Made by a program: the position numbers and the translations under genes
Source of the DNA: Balaenoptera acutorostrata
Lineage: Eukaryota; Chordata; Mammalia; Artiodactyla; Balaenopteridae
Direction of reading: 5' to 3'
Length of the DNA stretch: 64,000 bases
NCBI RefSeq assembly: GCF_949987535.1
Contig: NC_080067.1
Location: forward strand, 52,574,910-52,638,909
Shown: one piece after another, positions 26,101 through 38,739 of the stretch
Layout: each line of letters begins with the position of its first letter
How positions within the stretch are numbered: the stretch's first letter is position 1
Notes under the pieces: generated by a model
What the model was told of the DNA's origin: nothing
What the model saw: only the letters and a program-made list of their open reading frames with translations
The model's database searches: none

Positions 26101-29100
26101 AACAAGAGAGGCCGCGATAGTGAGAGGCCCACGCACCGCAATGAAGAGTGGCCCCCGCTTGCCGCAACTAGAGAAAGCCCTCGCACAGAAACGAAGACCC
26201 AACACAGCCATAAAATAAATAAAATTAATTAATTAAAAAAAAAAAAAAAAAGAATGATGTTCTTTTCTGTTTTCCCGGGATAAACACAAATATCAGCATC
26301 AGCTCTGAAAAGCTGATAAATGCAATCTAAACGAGACGGCAGACCTGGTCAAGGGAACCACGCCCGTGAGTGTAGCAGCTCGTGCCTTCTGAGCAGGCTC
26401 TCAGGGGTTGGGGCGGGGTTTGTTCAGGCTGCCATTTGTCCATCCTCTCCTGCCGTTCCCCTTAGGGTCAAGAGCCACACATCTGCAAGAGGCCTGGCTG
26501 AGAGGGGCCTCTGAACCAGGGCTTTAATTTGCTGGTCCATCTGCTGGTCCAGAGAGAGACTAAACATGGGGCCTTGGCCTCACCCGTATCATATTCCCGA
26601 GAACTGAGCTTCAGCGGTCCACACAGTACCCCGCCATGACTGACCAGCTACAAACAACAGCGTTCATCAGTCAATTACATGATTGTGGCACCAAGGTGGA
26701 TGCTCTATAAACCTAATTAACAATGATATGCCAGAGGTTTACAATAAAAAGCAAACTAAAATGAAATGTTAAGAAATTCCACCCAAGTGCATTTTACTCA
26801 GCAGAGCTCCTTACATACTCTTCCTTTTCTTCTTTGTTAAACTTGATTAAGATGCTAAATTCTTAGAAGGGCAGAGGCTAAAAGGAGAGGCTATAAAATT
26901 TTTTAAGTGTCTGGGGGTGTTAAGTGTATTCTGATAGACACCATGGGGTGCCCCTGTGACACAGGCACGGTGGCCGTGTCTACAGGGAAAGTCTCTGGGG
27001 TTAGTCCAGACCCTCAGTGTGCAGAGCTTTGCTCTTCTTTCTTGTGAGGGAAAGAGACAGGAGGAAATAATTCTTACAAAGATCACATAAACCTAAGTCC
27101 GCCATTTCTGGAAGGCCAAGTGTCTTCCCAATTCAAAATTTCTAGGGAAAACCAGAGAGGAGGATTTTATCACCCCATTTTTGTTATCTTCTAACCAAAT
27201 GTCTCCACGGCCTTGGTCCATTTCCCCTCGAAACCACCCTTCCTTATCCAGCCTACCGCTCTCTGGACCTTTCTACAGAAGCCCTCGCGGCCGAGGTTTG
27301 TTTCAGGTGAGCGTGAGGCCCCCAGCAGTCTGGCCTCCTGCCCTCCCCCTTCCTACCTCCTCTTCCCCCTCTTCCTGGTACTGGTCATCCACATTGTCCT
27401 CCTGCTGGTCTGGATTCCCTGCCATCTGTTGAAACAAAAGGGGAGGCTCAGGTTACTGAACACTGGAGATGGGTTGTCCAGTCCTCTGGGACAAAGAACA
27501 GGCAGGCCACCATGAACAGTACACTTTCGACGCATCAGTGGCCAGGAAATGATGACTAACCATTCTCAACACAAAGCCCAGGATGCCCATCACCCGCTCT
27601 CTCTGAGGGTGGGCATTTCACATGAGGACCCCCAAAAAACCCAAAGAGGTGAACCTCCTGTCCATGAGGTTATGGCTAACCTTTTGCGTAAAACCAGGCA
27701 TTTAACTCGGGTTAAAATACCCGAGTGAAAACCACCCTCCATCGTGGCATCCGCTTACCACCAAATGCTCCTCCACTTCTGCATTCTCTTGCTTTTGGTG
27801 ACTTTGTTTCTGCTCTTCATTTTCATCTGGCAAGTTTTCTTCCCTCACTTGCCCGGCTTCCTCAAATTCATCCTCCCCTTGATTATTAGGGTCGTCTGCT
27901 GGGTTTATATCCTCTACAGCTGCCCTCTGTAAAATTTTAATGAAAAGCAACCACCACTTCAAATTCCAGGATCAAGTCTAATTTCATTTGAAAGGCCACA
28001 CACTGGCAGAAAATGAAATTGTCCTTCACCAGATTGTTCAGATCTATCCTTGCCAAGACTCACAAGTATTCATCCCATTGTCAAAAGATAAAGCCTCTGC
28101 TTTATTTGTCAGAGACTGATGCATCAGAATTAAGTTCAAATAGCATTTCTTTCCTGCAAGCGATTCCAAAATAGTTCTCAAAACTCTAATATCACAAGTA
28201 ATATGAACATAACTAGATGACAAGAAAAACAGTTAATGAAAGCCAAAGGACCAAGTAGGAGAAATAATTAAAATGAGAGATTTAGATAGGCAAATAGTAA
28301 CTTCTTTCACTGGTATGTTGACTTTTTTACAGACGAGTTATCCTTTTACAAAACCAGCTGTTACATGTAAGTGAGTGAAAAGCAGTTGAGGAGAGAGGAA
28401 GCCCACACCAGAAAGGACCCAAGAAGAGGGTCCACGAGGAGACGAGAGGAGGCTAATTCACATGTAGACGATCACGTTCTAGTGTGGATCATATTTCTTT
28501 ACAATGAACACTACCGTGAAGCTGAGAGAGGCTGCACTGGCAAGAGACAGGAGAAAAGGGACCGGGCTAACCCAGCCTCCGGCAACATATTTTGAAAAAT
28601 ACCTCCCCCTCCCCGCCCCACCTCTCAGGTAGTAGTTCTGTTATTGTGTTCAATGAATGCCCTTCACATTATCAACTTTAGGATTATCTGGATGTCCCAC
28701 TTATGCTCCCAAAGCACCTTTCAAAATAATACATGCCCTCATAAAGATTCGGATTTTAGAGCCTGAGCCGGGCAGAAATGGCGATGCTTGTAAGAGCTTC
28801 CCTGATCACACCAGGGTCATCAATAGGACACTTCACGGAAGCAGCAAATGCTTCCCGGAGACGGTGAAGCCTCAGAGTGAGATTTAGTCTCCAGACCACA
28901 AAATTCTACTTCAATTCACCTCAGAGCCTTGAACATGTACAAGAGCTCACTGCAGTCTCAGCTGATGTATTATCTGCACATCCCTGGCTATGTACTTTGT
29001 TCAAGAGCAAAATGACACTTTTCTTGGGAATATAGAGAGTGACAAATCATAACCTTCACACTAAACTCCAGTTACTCCACAATCTTGTTACATGGATCAC

Positions 29101-32100
29101 TTTTTGTACGTTATCAATAAATTGTGTGGAAATACAGGAAAAACGTAACACATTTTCTTCAGAAAAAAAGTACAAGATGTCTTTTGCAAAAGTACATGAA
29201 AATGTACACATTAGTTCCAACTCTAACCAAGTGGTAAAAAAGGTTTAATAGGCACAGTTGTTAACGTTCAAAAAATAGTTAGATGATCAATTAAATCTCA
29301 GTTTGTTTTTACTTTAAAAATAAATGGATAAAGTATGAGACAAAGAGAGGGACAAGCAGGCTAATAATTTCTAATTAAGAGAAGGCATGGTAGAAAGGCC
29401 AGCGTTTTCCAGCGTGTTATCTAGAGCAAGTCAACTGATGAAAGGACAGTAAAGGATTATGCAGTCAGGTAAGCAATCGAAACACACAGCGTTTCCCACA
29501 GTCAGTGACTGGAATACCCACCCTTCCCCTGTCCCCTCCACCGCTCTCAGGACGCTCTCAGACATTTGCACACTCGCTTTCTTGCTCTCTCTTTCACATC
29601 CTCTGGCTTTCTCACACTCTCCTGCTATCTATAGCTCTTGCTCTTTCCTGAAAATATTTCAGGGCTAGGGTTCCCTGGAGCATACTCTGAGAAATGCCAA
29701 TTCAGGGGCGGGTGGGTAAATGTGTTCTGCCACCTCTCAGTGCAAGTTATGTGCAAAAGCTGTTTCCATCAGGGAGGCTTCAAGCATCTATCAGGAAGAC
29801 CTTCTCAATGTTTATCAAGGAGGAATATGGACAGGGCCCATAGGATAGCACAGACTGAATTTTATGAACATGGTGGTGGATTTCCTAGCAAAAGATGACA
29901 GGAGAGCTAGGATTTTACACTGTGAAAACCACCTACACATAAGCGTTAAGGACACACTCATTTGCAGGCAAGGCCAAGGCCCCAGACCACCCAACTGAAT
30001 TGGGAGTCTTGGTCCTTTTTGAGTAAACAAAAAGAACATTTCTGGTTACTATATCTCTACCTGCTAATATTCTAATTTTTCTATAGCACCATGGTGTCTG
30101 GGAAATTTTTTCTTTCATTTCTCAAACCTCACCTTCTTATCTGTGTATTTATTAAAATAGTCACTGGACTGTTGGGAGATTACAGAGTCACATGACACAC
30201 ATTCACACCCCAGCAGACGGTTCCACGCGCTCCACAGTGGTTAATCTCCTTTCTCTGGTTCTCTCTCCAACTCCCACACTTGCTTTTTTTTTTTTTTTTT
30301 TTCTTTTTCATCTTTCAGAACTACTACATATTTCAATGCCTCTTTTTTGCTTTGCTATTTTAATTTGACTAATCTAAAAGTCCCCAGAGGGAACCTCCTT
30401 GGATGTTTTCCCAGAGCAACCTTTAACCCATTCTCATCACACACACACTCCGTGGTTTACAGTTAACAACACTGCTCATATCATATAATTGTGTAAGCCA
30501 CCTTCCTTCTTTGCTGATGAAATAACAGACATATCTGGAGCCAGAGTCACGGTGTCAGGTAAACCTTCATGTTTCCTTTCTGCCTTGTGAGTTCCCGAGT
30601 GTCAAGACCGGAAGAGAGGACACTTACATCTGCCTCGGATTCTGGGTCAGCTTCGGGGGGCCCTTGTTCTTGAAGCTCATGTCCATTCTCTGGGTCTTCT
30701 TCTGCCTCATCTTGGTGCTGGTTGTCTCTCTCATAGGCTAGCAAATCAAAGGAACTAATATCAGCCCGAACAAACCAGACAGGATTCTTCCTTTCAAAGC
30801 AAAGCAAAGTCACCAGCGGGCTTTCCTACAGACCACTTCACCCACTCTCTCCTCCTGCTAGGTTAGCTCAACATAAGGTGTATGTCTCAGCTTTTCTGGA
30901 AAAGTTATGCCCTTTCCCCAGGCCTTCTGTCTACAGAGATAGTGTGGAAAGGCCTTGTGTCTACAGAGACAGTGTGGGTAAGTGACACCATTCTAACTCT
31001 CCAAAAACAAATGTTTACAACAAAAGCGGCATTTTCCCCCCATTATGCCAAAAACAACGATCAAAACTTTCTTGATAAAATAAAGCCCAGTCAATTGGAC
31101 ATCGCTAAAATTATCAACTAATTTTTGGTAACGTCAGAGAAAACGGCAAGGCACTGAAAGAAGAAACTGATGCTATTTCAGGAAATGAAAGAAATAACAA
31201 CCCCATTTGTGGAGCTAAAAAAACAAATTCAGCCCATCGTCCTGTGTTCTCTGAGGTGGCGGTAATGATGATGCCACAAGCATTGCATGTTTATACTCAC
31301 ACACACATTTACTTGCTACGTTTTGAAAAAAATTATTTCAATTAAGAGAATTTATTGATAGGTAAGAGCACACAAAGAGAGGAACAAATAACTTCTTTCG
31401 GTAAGATGCAAGAGGAAAGGTTAACTATAGGGAGAGTATTCAGCCTGTAGAAAATAAAGATGCAGGTAACTTTCCATCAGGTTTCAAGTGCACCAAGGGA
31501 TCCATTAAATAAAAGCGAGAACAAATGGTTCTCTAGTCTTACTGATAATGGAACAAAAAAGCTTAAAGTGCTGCATGGGGGGACATAAGGAAAACAATTT
31601 CTTGACTATAAGGGCTATAAAATATCAGAACAGGCTGTAGAGGGAGTTTGGGTAATCACCTTCCTTTAGATTCTTTAGGAAAGGATACAGAGCTAAGTGT
31701 TAGTGTTGCCAGGGAAACGGTTACTGTCTAGTCCTATTATCACAGTAAGCGGTATTTGATAAATGACACATAGATGCGCACTGCAAATGAAAGCTACTAT
31801 TGACTTAATTTGAAAAACTTTCAAGGCAATAATCTAAACACCTCCAAGGTAAGAAGAAAATGTAGAAGTTTCCCAAAGCATAACAGTCCTATGACAATGT
31901 GTTAGAAATAAGTATTTAGCATACAAAAAGCTTAAACTACCATTTCCTCTCTAAGATGTCAGGGAACAAACAGACTATCTTGCGTGATTTAGGCTACCAA
32001 GGTGAACTGTTTGGGAGGATTAAGAAAAGCATACCCACAACAACAAAAGACAGATGGTACGCAAATCTCTGAACGTACAGGTATCCTCCACTTTTTGAAA

Positions 32101-35100
32101 GTTCGTTTTACGTCACTTCACTTTCACGAAAGACCTACATTAGTACCTGTTTTGGGTAACCGAAAGAATTCGGAAGAGGATTTCCAATTTTATGGAAAAA
32201 GGTGAAAAGCAAAAATAGCGACTAGTGTTGGTTCTGCAGCGAGAGAGAGAGTCTCGTGGAGAGAGTACACACCCAGGGCAGAGCGGCGAGAGTGGCATCG
32301 TCCAGCTCCTTCCCCAGGACCTACACTCAGTGGCTCAGCATCAGCCCCCAGAGCTCCGAACTGTGCCTGTGAGCATCTGTGCTTTACCTTGACTTATTCT
32401 GTGTATCCCTTAGCAAGATGTGTCCTATGGTAACTGCTTCTTTGCTTTACACCATTTCCGTTTACAAAAGGTTTCACAGGAACGCTCTGCTTTCAGAGAG
32501 CGGGAGAAACATGTACGCAGATACACATATAACTCTGAGTTGATGTTATATATTACCAAGCAGTTTTATTAAAACATTCATCATCTAAGAAGCTCACCAC
32601 CTCCTTCCTCTTCCTGGATGCCCTGGTCCTCTGCTCCCTGAACAATATCATTATCTACAGCATCATAACGAGCTTGCTGCCTGCAAGGGAAACAAACAAT
32701 CATCACCTCAGGGACACAAATTAAGTAGCACCGTTTGACATAAGTCATTTATCTTTAAAGAGAGTTATCAGTGAATTTTTCGACACTTTTTTAAAAGCCA
32801 TAAAAATATTTCTTAAGCTTATCCAATTAGGTTTAATAAAGATTCCAGATATACTTTCAAAACATGCCTTATAAAAGAGAAAATACCTTTCAAATGATCA
32901 AATAAAATGAAGTTAGCACAAAACCTGATAGGTTATTTTGAGACATACACTGCCATTTTTAAGCAGGGGAAAAAAATGTTGACTGTTCTGAAAATTCAGT
33001 GTTTGGAATGTAATTTTCAGGTAGTGGTTCTGCCTCAGCTACGTGAGCAATAGGAGCCCCTCAAGTTCAAGGGTAACAGATACAGGAAGCTGTCTTTATG
33101 CTGCTTGTGAACGACAGAGGCGGGCTGCCTAGGCCCATCAGGAGGCTACCGTGCGTGCTCCGGGCGCTGCGGCCGGCCCTGCGCGAGCCCAGCCTGCCTC
33201 TGCTGGGCCGTCTCCGCGGCGAGGGGCCGGTGCTGCTGCGGCGGGGGTCCCTGCAGCCTCTGCTGGGGCGGGGCCTCCTGGCGCTCCTTCAGCCGCTGGG
33301 CCTCCTCCGCCCGCCGCGCCGCCAGCCTCTGCTGCTGCAGCCGCTCCTCGTACGGCGACGGGAATTTGGCGACCGGCCTGCCTGAAGGATACACCTGGGG
33401 AGCAGAGAGTCGGTGCTGAGCAAGAGCTGTCTGTCGGGTGCCCTGGGTCCTCCCTTCGTCCTTCGTCCGTTTCGCGCGACACGCGCAGAAGGCGGGGCTG
33501 GTTTACCAACACCTATCTGTCAGGCCAACTGTCATAGCGGTCCAAAGCCACCCGCGGCTGGACTCCACTCCTGTTTCCCAACGCTCTGAATCACCCCTGG
33601 CTTCTTTCGGCAGCTGGTCTCCTCCATTTGTTGGCATTAAGGCAGATTTTTGCTCCCTCTCAAATGGAGGAGGACGCAACAGAAGAAATGTTTCGACCCT
33701 AATTAAATTTATGCTCAGAAGGCTCTGGTATATGTGGGCACTTAATAACCTCAGACTAAACGGGGCGATTTGTGAGCTGAGGCTGAGGCTAAGGCTTATT
33801 CCATGAAGCGCTAAAGACCTAGGGAAGCTAATTAACTCTAGCAACGCAGACACTAATCTCAGGCTAAGCGGAGCCAAAACAAGTCAAATTTCAGATTAGG
33901 GTGGAAAAGCAGAGAACCATTTTTCTTCAAAGAAACCAAAAATGGACGAGAAGAGAGAACTTTCAGATTAAAGGAAAACCTGATACAGGAATTCTTAAAC
34001 TCTGCTTCCATTAAGCCGTCTACCACTCCCTCCTCCACCCCCCCCCCCCCCAACTAATACAAGTTCACACAGTTCTCAGCAAAGGAAAGAGCGTGCATGG
34101 TTGAGGGAAATTAAACCTAGTGGGGAATTACCTTTGAGGAAGGCTATGAAGGACCCAAGACTGGGAGAGAGGCTTCTTCATGCCACGTTTGCAACAATTT
34201 AAGAGTGCACCTGCAGGGGCCTTCACACCTGCCCAGCCAAAGCCTCTAGCGGCTTGAAGTCTTGGAAAGTTTGAGGCCAAACAAAGCTTCAGAGCTATAA
34301 CTAAAAGGTGACCGGCATCCACGTAAGGGCCAGGTAGCCTACCGTCAGGTATCACCTTCGAGGTTGTGTAAGGAAGGTACACCTGGCTGCATTCAGGGTT
34401 GCTTTCAGTTCTTTTAAAGTGTCATTTATAATAATAATGGATGTTTTTCTGAGTCTTACTTATGTGAGAGGGGAGTGCTCAGTGGTGGAGCCTGAGCAGA
34501 GACTGGTTAGACACACTCACCTGGTGGCGTGTCCTTAAGTCAGCTTTCTGATGACTTGCTAACCACCCTGAAGGCGAGCGTGCAGAAGCCAACGCAGGAT
34601 TTGACAGTAAGTGAACAGGGAGAAAAGTACCCTTGATCACAGAAACTGAGTCACTTCTCGGCCTCAAGATGCCCACGGGTCTCGAGCACAGAGGGGAAGG
34701 TGCGGGACGAGGTGCCCGTCTACTCTCCTACGCTGTTAAAGGGATGTGCCTGAGTCTCTCTCGCTGCGCACCCTTGACGAAGACAACACATACACACGTG
34801 CACAGCACCTTCTCTTTCCCCCAACCATCTTTCTGGGATAAGGAAGCTATGCTACTAACATCACAATAGAACATTTAAATACGTACATGTAACATTTAGC
34901 AAGATCACCCCGATTTTATTTTATAGACTGTTATACATGAGGGCTTTTCCCTTAACACAGCTGACCCTTGAACAGCGTGGGAGGTTGGGGCGCTGACCCT
35001 CCGTGCAGTGGAGAATCTTCTCATAACGTTCAGTCGGCCCCCTGTATATAGGGTTCCTCCGTAGCCTCCCTGTAGGGGCTCCTCTGGGCGGTTCCCCACA

Positions 35101-38100
35101 TGCAGGTTCTACCAACCACGGATCTTGTAGTATTTACTACTGAAAAAAATCCTGGTATAAGTGGACCCATGAGGTTCAAACCTGCCTTGCTCAAGGGTCA
35201 AGTGCACGTAGAAACAGCGGCGCACCCCTCATCCCAGCCAGCTGGCTGGGTGGCCTCGTACCTCAGCACGAGCCTGCCCTTGCGGGAGTCTGGCCTCCTT
35301 CTGTTCGCGCCGTTCCATCCACTCCCGGCCCCGCTGCTCCTCCGGCGGCGGGTCGTGCTCCTCCTCTAGGCGCTCCGCCCGCCCGACCTGCTCCATTGCC
35401 TCCTCCTCCAGGGCCCTCCGATGCTCCTCCTCCACCTGGCGCTCCTCGGGTTCCCCGCCTCCTGCTTCCTGCCGGGTCAGTCCTGCGGGAGCCTGGGATC
35501 CTGCCTCCTTCTGGGTGGGGGGGTACGGTTTTGCTTCCTCCGTTCTTCCAGGGACTGCTTCACGGTTCTGCCACACTTGGCCGTTTCGAGACACCTAGGC
35601 CAAGCACATCACTGGAAATGACACTCTTCTATTTCGAAAGTAGTGACAGAATTTCTTTATTACCATTGTCTACCGGGTTACAACATAAGCAAAATCCTGG
35701 AGTCTAGCAATACAGAGTCCTGACTGAAAAGTATGGCTGCAATGGAGTCATTTAACTCTTCTCACTGTGTGATCTCACCTACAAAATAGAGATAACATAA
35801 GCAAAATTTCATCGTGGAAAGAATACCGTAAATAACCTAAAAGTAAAGCCTACAAGTGACCACATCTCAGTAGACCCTACCCTCGAAAGCAATCTAACGC
35901 CTGTTCTCCCTTAGAATAGAAAGGGAAAAACCCTCATACTTCAAGTGATCAAATACTTACATAATTTTCTTCAAGGTAAATTTTGTTTTCAATAGTTATT
36001 TGAAAAGAAAAGGATAAGATCAAATAGAGGATGAGTTAGCTTTTTTGTTAGCTAATATAAAAAAAAGAATGCCATTACTAATGGACATCCATGTTGGCTA
36101 TAATAGTGCCATAATTAAACATTTTTGACATATTAAAGTGGTATTTCTTTGTAAACCAGAGCAAGTCTTTTTTTTTTTTTTTCAGAGCAAGTCTTTTGTG
36201 AGTATTTTATATTATTAATACAGAAAACCCTGAAGAAAAAAAAAGATGTGTCTTTTTACAGAGAACTCCTCTTCTAAAACTGGTTGATTTAAATCAGTTT
36301 TCTCTGCAAGTCTCAGAGATTTCTATATGGTCTTCATTACTTAGAAAAGAGGGGCAAAAGAGAGATGGTATAATATCAATAGGAAAATGTGTCACTGTCC
36401 TCCCTCCCACCAGCCTTCTTTAGCAGAAAGAATACTTTCTTTGGTCAGGTTGCTGTCCCGTAATTGAAATAAATGTGAAGCCCTGTTCTTAAATTAGCAG
36501 AAACATAACTTAGAAACTGGATTGTATACATAAACAAATAAGCCAAGGAAAAAAGTCCTTTCTCAGACATCTGAGGACAGCTTTTGGAGGTGTACATTTT
36601 ACCAAGTCCTTGCAAACCTGGCAAGTTTGAATTGATACTGCCCTGGCTTTACAGGAAATATTTCTCTGAAGGGCCCTAAGTGCTTTCCAACACCTGTCAC
36701 TTATCTCCACAACATCCCCGTGAGAAAGGTTAGAGCAGATGACTATTATCTCCACCTCCCAGATGGAAGAACTAAAAAGTCTGAGTCATTAAAAGATTAA
36801 TCCAGTAAACTGGTAGTTAAACTTAGATAGAGAATAGAACCAATTTCCACACCAGGGCTCTGGTTGTGCTTTCTTAAGTTAGGAGCAACAGAAGACCCAG
36901 ACAAAGAACAAGCATCCAGGAGGATACAGAATCTGTCTGAAGGAATGCTTTGCTCAGACTGAAGATTCAAACGAAGTCCACTCACTTCAACTTAATTATT
37001 CCCATAAGGTGATAAGAAGGTGAGTTGGGGAAGGTCTTCTCAAACATTCATTGTTTAAAACGACTTTGTCGGGGGAAAGATAATCATACTTGCCATTTTT
37101 ATTACAGGTGTGATTGCAAAAACACCTCTGTAAGAATTAATCATATGGGCGACATCACTTTTGATGTTTCACTTGGGAGATATTCTTAAGCAACAAGGCT
37201 TAATTTTATGAAGAACAGAATACAAAAAATGGATTCTGTGACTAGCACTTACACTCTTGTAGTTTTATGAAGGCTATATAATACAAATTTTGACATGTTT
37301 TGTATGGACCAAGCACAGCATCAAGTTCAAATATATTATCAGCTTTAATACTTAAGTGGGCTGATTGTCATATAATATCCTCATGATCATTTAACCGCCT
37401 CACTCTATCCCCAATTCCCCCCCAAAAAAAAACCCCTAAAATATTCAGACATAACAGCTCCTTTCAGACAAATATACCCACATGAAGAAAGACAAAACTA
37501 GTTCAGTCTTTTCCAGGAAACAGAACAGCAGTTCTCAAAGTGTGCGTCCCCAGACCAGCCGAATCAGCTAGAAATGCAAATCCTCAGGTCTCACCCCAAA
37601 TTAACTGAACTGTAAACTGTGGGCTGGGGCCCAGTTATTCCTGTTTTAACAGCCCTGCTAGGGACTCTGATATATGCTAAAATGTGAGAACCGGTGTTCT
37701 TCAGTTAGAGCTGGCAATATTTAGAGCCGTTCACCTGAGGACAGCTTGACAGGGAAAGCACAGCTTGACAGGGAAAGCACAGGTCAGCTTGACCTGACCA
37801 CAGATGACCAGTTCATGCCTCTTACCTCCCGAAGCTCTCCAGGTAACTTGTCCCTTGTTGCGCTGACACCTTGTGGAGAATGTGCCACCTGGGTAACATT
37901 TTGCTGCTCTGCTGGTTCTGGTTTTCGAAAGCTTGGAATCCTATTCAGAGTATCTTTCAGTTGTTTATATTCTGCAACTTGAGTCTGCATACAAATTGCA
38001 CAATTGGATGCAAATTGCACAATTTGAGGAGGGAAAAGGATATCATTCATAGACAGTTCACTGGAAGACTAGACAAAAATATTATACCTAAATGCAAGAA

Positions 38101-38705
38101 AGGATAAATATGCAGACTGCTTCCATGCATTAGCTATACTTACTTGGACATGCTCAACCATTTTTAAGCACATGCAAATTAGAGTTAAAGGGAACAGAGA
38201 AAAAGTATTTAAGACAGATGTTAGTTTCCCATGCTACATTAAACTAAGTCAGGATTTTTATATATAAATTTCTAGTCTAAATATCATTATTAAAAGTAAG
38301 AAAGCTATGCAATCAGTTTTATGACATTAAACTCTATTTTAAAATTCCACAATTATATAAATATAAGTGCAGATTATCTTTTACCAATATGGTCTGAGTA
38401 ACACTTTTCAGCAGAAAAGAACCATAGGCTTCAAATAAGTTAACTGAATATATATGTAAAATCACTCAGACCACCCTCTTCTTCCAGTCAATATGTGCTC
38501 ACATAGGGTCCCTTCCTCTCCAGAACGCTTCCTGTATTGTGCTGTGCAGTTTTGGAAAGCAATAGCATAGGCATGCAATGAGGCTGGATTTTTATTCTTC
38601 AATTCTGAATGTCCTTTTCTTCTACAGCAACAAAGGCACTAATGAAGGCATAGGTCTAGAATATACTCATATACTCATATGTGTGTACCTGTGTGTATAT
38701 GTGAT

Positions 38706-38739
<34 letters not shown>

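Larger units (their letters stand above)
20101..27356 (-). other. GOLIM4: GOLIM4 intron 14 (about 7.3 kb)
   Basis: Largest complete intron here. Contents from low to high coordinate: an L2-type 3' end, an old hAT copy, a MIR fragment, a CT tract, a MER5-like fragment, a GC-rich block, a full-length SINE, and otherwise AT-rich sequence without recognised features. Donor GAG|gtagga at its high end, acceptor ttttag at its low end. Confidence 0.9.
35595..37825 (-). other. GOLIM4: GOLIM4 intron 8 (2.2 kb)
   Basis: Contains a T run at about 36170-36182, a MIR fragment, a MER5-like element, a 19-bp tandem duplication and a palindromic nuclear-receptor motif near the exon 8 donor. Confidence 0.85.

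Noticed and set aside
27423..27425. In-frame ATG at the start of exon 14 as a translation start
   Set aside because: It follows an AG acceptor and continues the GOLIM4 frame, so it is an internal Met.
33098..33537. Overlapping open frames of 95-128 codons on the plus strand opposite GOLIM4 exon 10
   Set aside because: They mirror the GC-rich antisense of a proven exon; stops are scarce there for compositional reasons.
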